From Symbiodinium natans (lineage: Eukaryota > Sar > Dinophyceae > Suessiales > Symbiodiniaceae): a DNA stretch of 64,000 nucleotides. The stretch covers positions 152,501 to 216,500 of the forward strand of contig CAJNDS010002482.1 in NCBI GenBank assembly GCA_905221605.1. Reading direction: 5' to 3'. Each line of letters starts with the position of its first letter. Position 1 is the stretch's first letter. The notes below the pieces were generated by a model. It ran no database searches. It saw nothing but the letters and a program-made list of their open reading frames with translations, and had not been told where the DNA came from. Both the position numbers and the translations under genes were made by a program. Shown here one piece after another: positions 25,376 to 38,000 of this stretch.

Positions 25376-25599
25376 AGGATCTGCATATTACAACTCCCTG
25401 GCGGCACAAATTCCATGCGGAGCTGTATTCACCTCTGCACCAAATAAGACTTTTCTTGACATCGGAGGACGTGCTATGCCCTTCAGATGCATGATGATAT
25501 CTCTCACAAAAGTTTGCTTGCCCTGCAAAGGTTAGGGGCAATTGCAATTGGATTTTCGTTTCGTCTTTTTTTCGTACAGTTTTGGCAGGAGGGTGCAGG

Positions 25600-26770
25600 A
25601 GGTTTATGGGCAAGACCGTGTCGACAATACCACTTGCAGAAATGTATTGAGGAAGTACCAGCTGTTCTGCCCTTTCGTCTGTTAGGTGAACAGGTTCATC
25701 TCTTTACTGATGGCTCCACAAGCTTCCCTGAATTGCCGCTAGCTTCGTTGGCCTCGTGGGCAAGTATTGAGGCAAAACCTGAGTGTCTTGAATATTGGAA
25801 GGTATTTGGCGCACGCCTTCGTGGGCCAATTCAATCCAACAACAGAGCTGAGCTTACAGCTGTGACTGCTGCTATCATGTCTGGTGGCAGTGGCGTGATC
25901 TACACAGACAGCTTGTTGGTGTTTCGGGGCTTTCAGCGAGTCTGGCATTGGGGATGTTGCTGTTTTCTCCAAAAGAGCTAACTTTGACTTGTGGTTGCAG
26001 CTGTCCCCGCAAGCACTTGCCTTACAGAAGGACTCGGTTCAATCTCTCTCTCTCTCTCTCAACATGACAAACAGATGGTCCTTGTACATGCATTTCATAC
26101 AGATGTTGCAAAGTGTACTTTGGGATGTACGATGGTTAGACGTGGCACGGGCGCGCATCTCCGTCAGCAACCTATTTTGGTTGAGTCTAGGATTCTATTT
26201 CGGCATTTGTATGTACATGTACCCCAGCATCTTCCCCAAGTGTCCAGTGTTGATCCGCGTTCTTGGGTTATGCCAGCTGCATTTGCAACTATTCTGGAGG
26301 GATTCTTGCAACCACAACACTGGGTTGAATATGGGATGTCATTGCTTGAGCTCTACGTCATGTTTGTCCGTCTTACTGGATGGCACGTACCTATAAACAT
26401 TGCAGGCTTGAAGCTGCCTTTCCTAGTGCAAGACCGCTTGTGGTCAAATTCTTGCAAGAGCTTTTGGGTCCAAGTATGCGTCGTCAGCCGATGGGTAGCC
26501 AGATCAGAACCTTCCGCCATATCTTGCGGAATGTACTGCGTGTCCTTGGTGCTGGTATTCCAATTGTGCAGGATACTTTTCTCTTAAGAGTGGGTGTCAG
26601 AGTACAGGTGCCTGGAATTCGTTTCAGACCACGGAGGTCATTGGAGGGGTCTTTGTATCAGGAGGTCCAGTTAATGTTGACAAGAGGGGGCTACTGGAAA
26701 GCAGTACGTCATCCTTTCAATACGAAACTCCCTTTATTGGATTGCCCTTTGCAGCCTTGGTGATCCGTCT
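25600..26770 (+). pseudogene. decayed LINE-type retrotransposon fragment with RNase H
   Basis: In the frame ending at 25981 an RNase H domain is readable: VHLFTDGSTS (first Asp), then SNNRAELTAVTAAI (Glu) and GVIYTDSLLVFRGF (second Asp). The order and spacing fit RNase H domains at the end of non-LTR retrotransposon polyproteins. The frame then breaks; likely continuations are seen in other frames up to about 26763 (for example the segment LVVKFLQELLGPSMRRQPMG), showing several frameshifts. No reverse-transcriptase core is visible upstream, so this is a 5'-truncated and inactivated copy. It lies between two telomere-like arrays of the same orientation, suggesting insertion into such an array. 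Confidence 0.7.
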
Positions 26771-26904
26771 GAAGTTTGGAAATCAGCTAAGAAGGCCCAC
26801 AGACAGGCCCGATAGTGATTTCTATACGTATATCTTCGTTTTCACTGTAGTGGCTTCCGCAAGTTGAGTGCTTCTGGATCATCGGATGTGCACCATGTCT
26901 TGCA

Positions 26905-27465
26905 TAAGCCTTAAACCCTAGAACCCCCTAAACCCTACACCCGAAGAAACCAGCAAACCCTAAACCGTGAAAACCCCTCAACCCTAAAAAGCCCTTAACC
27001 TAAACCCTAAAACCCCTAAACACTAAGCTCTAACAACCAGAAACCCTAAACCTTAAAAATTCTCGAGCCCTAAACCCCAGAAAAGACCCACCCCAAAACT
27101 TTAAACTCTACACGCAAGACCACCTAAAACCTAACAACCCCTAAGCCCTAAACCCTACAAACCCCCAAACCCAGCCCTCAAAACCCGAAACCCTAAACCC
27201 TAAAAACCCCTACAACCTGAAGACCCTAAACCCTAAACCCTACCTGTAAACCCTAACCCCTCAACACCCCCGAAACCCTAAACCCTCAACCCTCAACCCT
27301 AAACCCAAAACCCTAAACCCTAAACCCTAAACCCTGAACCCTGAACCCTCAAACCTCAACCCTACAAACCCCTACGCCCTAAACCTGGAAACCCCTAACG
27401 CCTAAACCCTAAAAGCCCTTAAACCCTAAACACCCCAAACCATAAAGACCCCCCAGCCTTAAACC
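26905..27465. repeat. degenerate telomere-like (CCCTAAA) array, right
   Basis: This is about 560 bp of imperfect CCCTAAA units in the same orientation as the left array, with better-preserved runs near 27300-27345 (three to four perfect units in a row). Together with the array at 24965-25375 it encloses the LINE fragment. Confidence 0.82.
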
Positions 27466-27875
27466 ATGTCTGTTGCTGCCCCAGCATTGAATCCTACTGC
27501 TGCCCCAGCACGACCACCCGCCAAGCCCCCCCCCACCCGCCCCCACCCGCCCCCGCCAACCGCGCCTACCGCAGCGCCAGCACCACATCCCCCACCCCCT
27601 TCTGCTTTTCACCCCCCCCTCTGCGTCTCACCGCCAGCACCACATCATATTCTATTGCTGCCCCAGCACGACCACCCGCCAACCCCCTCCCACCGCCCCC
27701 GCCCGCCCCACCAGCCACCCCGCCAACCGCGCCCACCGCAGCGCCAGTACCACATCCACCCACCCCTTCTGCTTTTCACCCCCCCCCCCGTCTGCACCGC
27801 CAGCACCACATCTCCACACCCCCCTTCTGCTTTTCTTTGTTGAATCATGTTCTATTGCTGCCCCCAGCACGACCA
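27466..27875. repeat. C-rich minisatellite, about three long units
   Basis: A block starting CTGCTGCCCCAGCACGACCA recurs at about 27497, 27653 and 27851, followed each time by runs of C with CCAACCGCG, CCGCAGCGCCAG, CACCACATC and CTTCTGCTTTTCACCCC. Units are of unequal length (roughly 155-200 bp). The proline-rich frame on the plus strand is most simply explained as a by-product of this repeat. Confidence 0.75.
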
Positions 27876-28769
27876 CCTAGCGGCTCGGCCGACTGAGGTC
27901 TCGAGCAACCACCCTGACTTTGCTGCAGACCCGCGTGCCACGCTGTGTAAGGGGGTCGGCGGTTCTGGCGGCAACCTTTCAATCGGACAACGCCCCTCTG
28001 TGTGCCCGCTAGGGCGGAAGCCCTAGCTTTAGCTATGGGACGGCATGCCTACGCCGCCGACCCGGTTGGCTCGCCGACATCCGGCTCCAAATTCGGCTTC
28101 CGAAGGTCTTCATGTTTTAGGTACACTTTCGTTATCACGAAAAACGCGCTATTCCTCACCGAAATTTGGCTGCTGGACGGGGGGTACCAAAAACGACCCC
28201 GGAGAGCATCATTGACTCTATTCTTTAACTTCTGCCGAAGACGCGTTGTTGATGTTTTTTTTTGGGGGGCATCGGCCATTTCAAGGGACCCCCACAAGAA
28301 CGCGCATCATGGTTGCGTCTCGGGTTTCGGATGCGGCTGCGAGCTTGGAAAACGCATAAATCGCTGTAAATACCGTGGTTTTCGTGCTGTTACGGACATT
28401 TCCGTTTTGAGGCCGGCATATGCCCCCATAAGCCACGCATGCCTGGAGGCCGGAGCCGCTGATGCTCATGATGCGCGGCCGGGCGGGGGCCAAGGGTGCG
28501 CATCATCGAGGCTTCGTTTCTCCTTGGGGATCCGGAGGGCGAGCATCGGCAGCATCAGCGGCTCGCGGGGGGAGGGGGGGAGGGGTTTTGCTTTGGGAGC
28601 TGGCATGCCTCTGCCTGCTCCTGGGGGCGTTGCCCACCCCTGGGCGTAGCCCCTTAGAATAATTGTTCACGCTTATTGAAGCACTGCATGCCTTGAGCTT
28701 CTGGAGAATATGTATGTAAAGAAAGAACCCTCACAATTATGCAGCTAGGGATATTGTTTCTTAAGAATA
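27876..28769. other. host sequence, nothing recognisable
   Basis: This is GC-rich sequence with several overlapping open frames, including a 215-codon plus-strand frame at 28002-28649. No domain, repeat or signal supports a gene. Confidence 0.45.
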
Positions 28770-29060
28770 CAAATATACGGCATAGGGGTCTATGCTTTCG
28801 GGATGGGGTCTATCGTCAGGGTAGTAGGTGTCTATGGAAAGTGAACAGGGGTCTAGGCAACATAGGTGGGTGGCACGGGTAGGGTTAGGGTCTATTCATT
28901 GGGGTCTATGGCAAAGTGGCAGGCCCCTATGTAAAGAGGTCTATACATAAACCGGCACTTTCTGTGCATAGGGTTCTGACGGTTAGATGGAAGGCCCGCA
29001 GCATAGGCACCTATCGAAAAACGATAGGGTCTGATTGTATAGGGGTCTGTCGACGCGTTC
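28770..29060. repeat. cluster of GGGGTCTATG-type motifs
   Basis: GGGGTCTATG, GGGGTCTATC, GGTGTCTATGG, GGGGTCTAGG, GGGTCTATTC and similar variants recur about every 20-30 bp. They are the reverse complement of the motif family at 24770-24975, so the two clusters face each other across the telomere-like arrays and LINE fragment. A CATACATA microsatellite (about 29080-29125) follows, mirrored by CATGCATG-rich sequence near 24350. Confidence 0.6.
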
Positions 29061-32000
29061 TCCACGCTCATACATACCATCATGCCTACATACATACCTG
29101 CATGCATACATACATACATACATGGCATGTTTTTTTGCTGCATTCGCACATACATGCAGTCCCCGGCAGTGCTAGGACTAACTCAATCCGAGCATCTGCT
29201 TAGTTAATACCTCCACATTTAGAAGAAACTGTTTTCGTCGAAAACAGGGCTGCAAGACTACTTTCCATTGCGGGGGTTTTCGTATGGGGAAATACCACCA
29301 CATTTGAAGGAGATTTCTCCGGGCTGGGTCAAAAATCTGTCTGCAGGAATCTTTTTTGGCTTGCTAGAGATGTTTTTAATAGAGAATCAATACATTGCCA
29401 TGGTCTTACTATTGCGGCGCCCTGCTTTTCTTATTGTGGTGGGGGGGGAGCCCACGAGGATGAGCATAATGTCCCGCACTGTTCGATGGTACATAACTCT
29501 CATTTGCACACGCAACTATTATCGAGTTCTCCATGTTTGGACTTGCCACTCGTCACACTCTTCTTAGCTCCGCTGCATACACATAAAGTGTGTAGCTCGT
29601 CAATCTGTCGGCTTTGGCCATGCTGTAAGCAGGGCAGACTGAACAAGAATCGAGGAAGGCGAGCCAAAGGTTCGAGAAAACGACATGGAGGAGCAAAGCA
29701 GTGACCGACAAAACGAAAGAGGCACCAAGGCCCTAGACATGTCGAAATATAGAAACAGGAACCATCAGGAACCCAAAAAAGACCATCCCACTGTTGATCC
29801 TCGCTCTTCGTCTCTCATCACGGCTTCTCACCTTAATCTCACTTCAACCTCAAGTTCACGATCTTGCTAGCAGTCTGGCTACCTCAAGTGACCGGTAGCA
29901 GCAAGGACAACGAATCACAAGCCGCCGGCCAAACCCGCCCCCCCATCGCTACCCTACCCTTGCTCCCTCACCCCCCATGCCGCCTTACCGTTACCCTAAC
30001 CGCCGCCGCGCCCTCCCCCCCCCCTAGCTGCCAGGCCAGCTTCTGGGCATGCACGAGGCCTATGCCAAACATCAAACTTCTTGCTTTTTCTCTGAATTCT
30101 CAGCTCAGCACACAGCTGGCAGGTGGAAGCACGGCCCTGGATTCGTTCCAAGAACCCTGCTTCCTCTTTGTGACGATTGCCATACGCGTACAAACCAGTC
30201 GAGCCAAGACTGTCATGTGTTGAACTTGAATACGTGTCCCCAGTGTTCTGAGCTCCTCTCTCGGAGTCTGGGGAAGCCTTATTCTTCTTTGACCTCCCTA
30301 CGGCAGCCCTCGACAAACGCAGCCTCCCACCCCCGCAGCATCCTCGGCCGGGCGGTCGGTGGCAGAAACTGGGCATGGATTTTGGGCACACGTGTTCATG
30401 CATTTTTTACGAACACCCCCGCAAGCCGCAAACCCACGAGCATCAGTGAGACATCGCGATGGGCCAGGGAGCGTCCACTTTTGCCACGTATGACCAAAAA
30501 AACCTGTGAATGCGGATGCTCGCGTCGTGCCCAAAGTGAGCATCGGCCTGTGAACATCTTCGACACCTCGTGTCTCCTCATTAAACTCCTGTAAAACATT
30601 CTCGACTACTTTGCCACTACGCCCATGTTTGACATTTTGCAGCCTCAGAGAGGGCAGGCCAACCAAAACATTGCCCCCGACACGCCTGGGTGGAGTGATC
30701 AATCTGGTCGGTCTCGGTCTCCATGCCTCCATGCAAGGAACGTGAAAAGAAAAAGCATCATCTTGCAGAGCCACAAACTGAGCACATGGGAGTTGAGACT
30801 TCTCCTGACTTATGTGTTGCTGTGCTGAGCATGAATATCTAATATCCTGCATCGTGCGGAGCCACAACTTACGGCGTGCAGGCCCCCAAAGATAACTACC
30901 GATTGCCTACATAATCGCATGGGTGCAAGATGGTGCAAGCAAGCTCCCTGTTCAGTCACTGCACCAGCCTTCGTTGCCATTCCGAGTTCGCCTGCAACGT
31001 GCTTGAGAGCTTGATGGCAAATTCGATGTCTTCGACGAACGCGATGCAATTTAGGTTGCACACAACTCCGAGCAACATCACCGAGCAACTTCACACGAAG
31101 TGCTTGCCAAAACTCGGCCTTGCTCTGGCTGCAAGCTTGCGCTCCCTTCGCTGAGCAGCGGCGCGTTCTTTTGCCTGGCGCAAAGAGCGTCGACATCAAG
31201 AAGTACTTCCGCAGAAAGAACTGAAAGTAAAGCGTTCGTCCGCTTGGTTCTAAGTTCTCTGATTTGCGGTGTTGCCCATGTGTGGCCACTGCATTGCAAC
31301 AGTCAAATCCATTGCCATTGCATGCCTTTTCCATTGCCATTGCCTCCTTCTCCTTTGCCTCTCTGCGCTCCATGGCATCAATCCATGATTCATCTGGCGG
31401 CTCCTGCAGCATCAGCTGACGAGGCATGTCTTCCGCGGCACCATTTTCAAACGAGAGCCTCTTCAGCAGGTGGCTGCACCACTTGCTGCGCAGCCTTAGC
31501 CGCTGCTGTGGCCTGCGAGCAGATCTCAGCAAGATGTGCAGCCCCATCATCAAAATTCCTACAAGGCAAGTCAACAAAGCTTTTGCGACATAGCCACACG
31601 CACACACACATACGCACTACTCCAGAAATGCTGGGTCAGATCACACTTACGTGCTTGCAAACAAATCTGAAAATCACACAAGGTCGCCAAATAAACCAAC
31701 TTGCCTTGGCCTCCCTTCGTTGTCGTAGCCGTTGCACTGCACTGGTTACCCTGGCAACATTGCAGAAGCGACGCCTGATCTGATTACACCATGTTCCATC
31801 GTTGTTTCCAAGCCAGCGTCGCGGAGGCGAAGTCTTTGTGGCGCGAGCCTTCGGTGGGAAAACCGGCTTCATCCAATCTTCCGACCTGCCTTGGGACATC
31901 CAAGTGCCGAACTGATTCTCGATGAGCCAATCCAGGCACCAAACCACTTGCCCACTCCTGGTCGGAAGCTGGCAGGTAAAATGCAGACTCCAATGTGTAG

Positions 32001-35000
32001 ACACGCAACGTGTCTCACAACATGCACATTGGGCCGATCAAGGCATGCAGCCGTCCTTTGATGGCACCGGGGAACAGGTGCCATCACCCTGACGTGCTCT
32101 CTTCTCTTTCTTCTCTCAAGTCACACTGCTCTCATTAAGATGACGCTTGCCGACAACGCGCCTCTTGGGTTGCACGTATAGGATCCCACGGCAGACTGCC
32201 AGCATTCAACTGAGACTCCTGTGACAAGCACACTGGTCATGATTTCACGAAGCTGTGGACACTCCCGAGATGTCCTTCCATGGATGAGCCTGTTGAGAGG
32301 CACCATGCCTAGCTCGGCTGCTCTGCAGGGACGGAGTTAATTAAGTTCTGTTGCTTGGGAGAGCCTGGCTCTTTTCATGGGCATCATCCCGTTGCAAGAT
32401 CCCAGAACCAGAAGCACAAGCTTGGGATTCAAGCGATGGCGAGCATGGACGCAGGTTTCTCTGCCGACCCACTCGTCCAAAAACGCCGAGCTGGTGGGAA
32501 TGCTGGTGTTGAAACAATCGGATGGTGTGTATTTACAGACATCGTTTATGTGAGCACAGGACGAACGCATCTGGATGTGCTGCTACCAGGCAATGGAAGA
32601 AAGCCTTCCTCAGGTATCTGGGTCAAACGAGACCGAGTCACACAGGCATTGCTACAAAAATCAAATGTCCCAACAACACTGTGTCCTGCACCAGACCTTG
32701 TGATCTGGGCTTGCCAATCCCAAAAAAAGCGGGGGTTAGGATGCTTTCAGCACCTGCACGTGAATATCGTTTCTTACCAGTAGGAGCCTGACATCAACGG
32801 TATAGTATAGGTGAAATTGGCGTGCTTACCACGTGCTTCTTGATTGACCCAGTAGGTCTGGGGAAGGGGCCAAAGTTTGGCCAAAGACCATGGCTGGGCT
32901 TCGGAGCTAGGAGTTCAAACGGGTGCGAGATCTTTTGGCCACGTTTGACACTGGCCATCGGCAAACATTTGGAACTTGATAATTCAATACCCTTCTGAAA
33001 GCAAAGGTGCATCCTGCATCCTACCCATAAGATTTAGCAACATCTCGGTGAACGATCGGGATTACAGTTCACCCTGCCAGTGGTATGATGAAAGCAAGCA
33101 CGCAAAAACCGCAAAACAACAGAACTGCATCATGCAAAAGGATCACAATCATCAATGAGTCCAACACCTCGCTGAGGCTTTCTGACCTGATGCGTGTCCT
33201 TAGGACATGTCGTGAAACATTGCGTATCGCACTCCTTACCGGGTGGTCCAAGCTCCGCACGGTGATGCTCTCTATCTCTCCGTGTGTCTCTCTTGGATTC
33301 GTCAATCACTGCTCTCCTGGCAGACATGTGGCAAGCTATGCATGCCGAACCCGGGGCGAAATCCGTGTCTTGCACCACTGCTGCAGCGACACAGCGACGC
33401 AGCGACATTTAATTTCGGGTCAAAGCTTTGGAGTTGTTGAGGTGACAATGCTGGCAACCGTAGAACGTGGAAGTGAAAGCCATGTCCGGTATTCCGCCGT
33501 AACCACCCCTCCTCCAAGGGCTCAGACCACCCGGAAACCTGATGTAATCCGATTCTCTGCGGCTCAACCTTTTCTGGCAATTTTCTGGTGTCTTCGGGAC
33601 CGGGAACCTTTGACTCACGAAGGCGGCTAAACCCCTACAAACCCTCTTGGTATCTTAGAAACCTTCTTGGTTTTTGGGTGTTTACAGTGTTGTTTTTGGG
33701 TGTTTACAGTGTTACCATGGAATTCCTGGGCTTTTCAAAAGAGCCTGCAAGGCCCGATCGCAAGGGAAGGACGTGTTGGCCCACTTCGTCAAGCTGTCAG
33801 ATTCCCTACACGAGAGATCTCCGACGAACCTCACCTGAACCACTCAACTCAGTGGGAAACTCCATAGTTCTCACTTGATCCATGTCACGTTCCGTTTGAA
33901 CCGTGTGCGTGTCCAATGCGTCGTTCCTTACCCCCGCGTGGCACCCCGCCCCAAAAGGCACTAAGGCCGAAAACATCGTAAGTCGCCGTGTGTTCCGGGG
34001 AGCTGCCACGACAAGAACGTCCGTCGCAGGGTTTTTGTCGTTTCCTTTATACCTCGAAACGGCGTTTCTTCGTCTGACTTCTTTGGTTTAGGAATGAGGG
34101 TTTGCTTCTTCGGTGACTTCCATAAGCTTAGGGTGTTGTAGGGCTGTCGTTCAAAACTTTCGTGCTGGACCCGTTCGCCATTTGACACCTCGGCATAGCC
34201 CTTTGAACAGGACATAGCATCTCAGCCGCGCACTTGCCACATCTGTCCTGTCACGAGAAACGCTCAGGCATCATCAGAGCCTCTCTGACAACTTGGAACG
34301 CCTGTGATGTTGTGACTTACCTTGAGTTCCAGCAACAATCGTTGTGTTGCTGCTTCATGCACGATGCCCAAGTGGCCCTCTGCTCTCAAAGATGGGCCTG
34401 GGAGATTGCGGCAATGCCGTTCTGCACGACATCCTGGCTACTGTGGTCGTGGTCGTGGCTACGGCACACCCAAGAGACAAGAAAAGAGCCAGCATCACCA
34501 AACCACTCTCAAAGAATGTGTACACGGGATCTAAGGCATCGTCACACATGTCCAGAAAGTTGCACCTGAGGTTCACATCTCTGCCGAAACAGACAAACAA
34601 ACTCTGTACACTGAGAAGGGTTCACGACAGTGCTGGCAGATCGCAAGGGCCTCAGAGGGTTGATCACTGAATCAAAGCATTTATCTTTTGCGCTGTCAAA
34701 GCTCACGGCTTCCAAGTCCGGGTGCTCTCACATAAAGCCTGTGCCGCCAACAGCTTCTGGGCATGATTGCGACATGGTGTTTGCATGCGTTTGCTTCGAT
34801 GTGCCTCGACCATCTCTTCCAAGCGAACAGTCACTCGTTCGGACCAGTTCCTGCAAAAGCACGTGGGGCGCAAGCCACGGTTCGAAGTCTGTGCCATGGT
34901 CACGGAGAGGTAAACTTCTGCCCAAGAAGCACCCTGACTAACGGAACCTTTGGCTTCAGTTGCCGCGATATTGTACTTTGGCCTGATGTACTTGCTGGGC

Positions 35001-38000
35001 ATACTATGCTGCACCTTTGGCAGCTGCCACTGCTGCTCTTGCGAAATACGCCACCAACTTACACGCACTACACGACTGCCTTAATCCAACCGCACTCAAA
35101 TGTGCCAAAGGTGCAAAAAGACAAACGAGGATGCTGTACTACTGAGAACACACCGAGGTATCTTATGGGGAGCCTGTCTGCGATCTGCTTAAAGAGGTGC
35201 AAAACACAAGTCTGAGCGACCTCGGTGCAGTGCTTCGACGCCGACGGCGCACGCTGGCAGAGATGTCTCCAACCTTCTGGCATCTTCTGGCTTCTGCAGC
35301 TTGGAAACTTTTACGGAGAGGGGGAAGGATTTGGCGAGACCAGTCACGTGTTACGAAACAAGAAGTTGGGCGACATCGCGACATGTGAACATTGAATGTG
35401 AACATTGAATGTGAATCTGTCGTCCAAGCCTTTGGAGCACTAAACGGAAGGAACATGTCATTGGGGGCCGAGCGAGGAACCGCCGAATTGCACAGCCAAC
35501 TGCAACTCCAAGAGCAACGCAGCAAAGAAACCTCTCTGGTCAAGGCAGCACACTGAGTATATGTTGCGAACAACAGTGCCTTCTAAATTGAATGCTGCAC
35601 ACGCTACCTGAGTCTCAAGTCCTGCAGAGTCCCTTCTGAGAAAGTGGCGTGATAACCGCCGAAGCAAACGACAGAAACGATGCAAATCCTGCCATTACTG
35701 TTTTGCAGCTCCAATGATCAACTGAAAACACCTGCGGGGTCGGGACCTGTTGGAGGAGTTGGTCCGGGTCGGCAGCCTTTGTGACAGAAGCGGACTGCAG
35801 TACAGTGCTGACTGCTGTACGGCTGTGGCTTTACAATTTTACAGAATATGCTACAGGCAGGGTGCTGAAACAGTCGTCGTCTCGGCGAATCTGGCATCGT
35901 GGAAAACCAGGCTCGGCGTTGCACAAGCATTGTGCCTTTACCGCGGCCTTGACGAAGCCATCGTGGCACTCGCATGGTCCCGCAGAACACGAATCTGAAA
36001 ACCTGCCACAGCAAGGTAATGGACTTCAACACTTGACCTACTTTGCGGCTCAAGCCAGACGTTTCCAGGGTTCCTGCATAGGACAACTAGGCAAAGGAGG
36101 CCCACACCTCGGAAAATGCATGTGTCAAGTTGTCCTCTGATCAAGCAGCACTGAGCTCTCCACACATGGCATAAAGACCTGTTGACCGTCTGCATTTCCT
36201 CCGCTTGCTCTAGCATGCTCGAGCATGCTCGGACTTCAGCTTTCAGTAAAGGCAACGGTTGACGACAATGTCGGCCATGCCTTGCGCAAGTGCGACGCAT
36301 CCTCACACCGGCATGGACCAGTGCTGCACTGGGCAGGGTCAGTTGTGCACATGTACCTGTTGGACAACGTAGCATGAGGGTTACAAGAGCAAATCAGCAG
36401 AAGTTGGATGTCTCCACAACATCGTAGCAATGGGGCACTCCAGAGCTTGAACACAAAGCTGCTTTCCTCTGACTGCGCAATACATGTCCTTCAAGCCGAC
36501 CTGCCAGCATGTCAGCTTTCATCTCCACAGGGACAACGAAAACATCCAAACTACTCAAATGATCGCTTGAAAACAACGACACTAAACAAAAACAATGGTG
36601 ACCTGATGTGGCTTTGTTTCCGTTCAGTGGAATTACAACTAGATGTGACTAGTGGCTCTAAGCCTCAGGTCCCAAGGCCAAACAGCACCGAATCCGAAAT
36701 GATACCAATCAGCTTCCTGAGAATCCAGTCTCTCAGGAATCTCTTAATCCAGCAAATTTGCATGCTAGGCGGGGGCAAGCATTGCAGCAAATGAGCCTCG
36801 AAATCCTAACAATGCAGGCAACATGTTTTGAGTGTTCGGGTTGGTGCTCTCAAAATCATGTCGGTCGCCAACTTGACAGACAATTTTCCGACGGAACATT
36901 TACATAACATCATTAGACTTCAAACATTCCCGTTTAGATCTTCTCATGCTGCGTGCATCGCTCACACTCAGCTACCTCCTCCTTGGACAGCGCGCGCTGC
37001 GAAAACTTGATGGACTCAGATGCACCTTCCAATGTCAACATCAGCTAACATCCCATTTCCGCACACGCTGCGTTCTGCTTGAAACATATGACCTTCGCAG
37101 TAAAAAAGAGAGAAGGAACAACATGTGTGTTGCGCGTTGGCCCCCGGCAAGACGACAACTTCCATGTATCTGCCCATGAAAGGCCTTGGAATCGGAATTC
37201 GATCACAGATACACCATGATACACCCACCCCATACTAAGATGCCGGCAGCTATTGTTATGTGCTTTGGCCAAGATGGACTCGCCGTTGAAGCGGAAGACT
37301 GTACCTCCACAATGTGCCCCCAGCTTTCTTTGTGCCTCATTGCGGCCTCCTTCTAGAGGTTCCAGGGTCACAAGAGCTTGAATTCGAGCTTGCAAGCTGC
37401 ACACCTTCAACTTCACCGCAAAGCTTGGAACTGATTTTGGTAGATGTAGACATTTTGTTTGCTCGAACAAGCATCACATGCGTTGCCCGGTTCATAGCCC
37501 TATGCTATGTAGTGCCCAAAGAAACTGCATCTGCGAACGAACCACCCCCCAAGTCTCCCGCCATTATCACCTTCGATCACGTGGAGGCATGCCTCATCTG
37601 CACCTTCATGTTGACACTGCATGCTGGCTTGCTACCAGAGATATGATCATGCTCCATAGTGTACTGAGACGAATGCCCCCTGATCGCAGTGTCATGTCAA
37701 CATGTGGATGGACCTCGAACCACTGCCGCGAAAACATTGATCCATGCAATGCGCAGGAAATCTCAGATAGTGACACACTGCCAACAGGGTCTCCCAGGCG
37801 ATCCAACATCTATCCTTGCACGCTCGCACGCTAACTCAGTCGAACGGAAGCCAACGGAAGCCACTGCAAGCCAATGCAAGCCGATGCAAGCCATCAACCC
37901 CGCCTAGGCCAAGAAGGATCTTCACACTCGCAAGCCTTGGGCATGTTGATTAGCTTCATGGAAGACCCATGCGGCTTATGCGTGTCACATGGCTGGTCTG

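Noticed and set aside
27466-27843. Proline-rich protein frame on the plus strand
   Set aside because: It is explained by the C-rich minisatellite, and the opposite-strand frames are glycine-rich for the same reason.
32355-32783. 142-codon plus-strand frame in the host region
   Set aside because: It begins at an ATG but has no recognisable domain or context, and frames of this length are common by chance in this composition.
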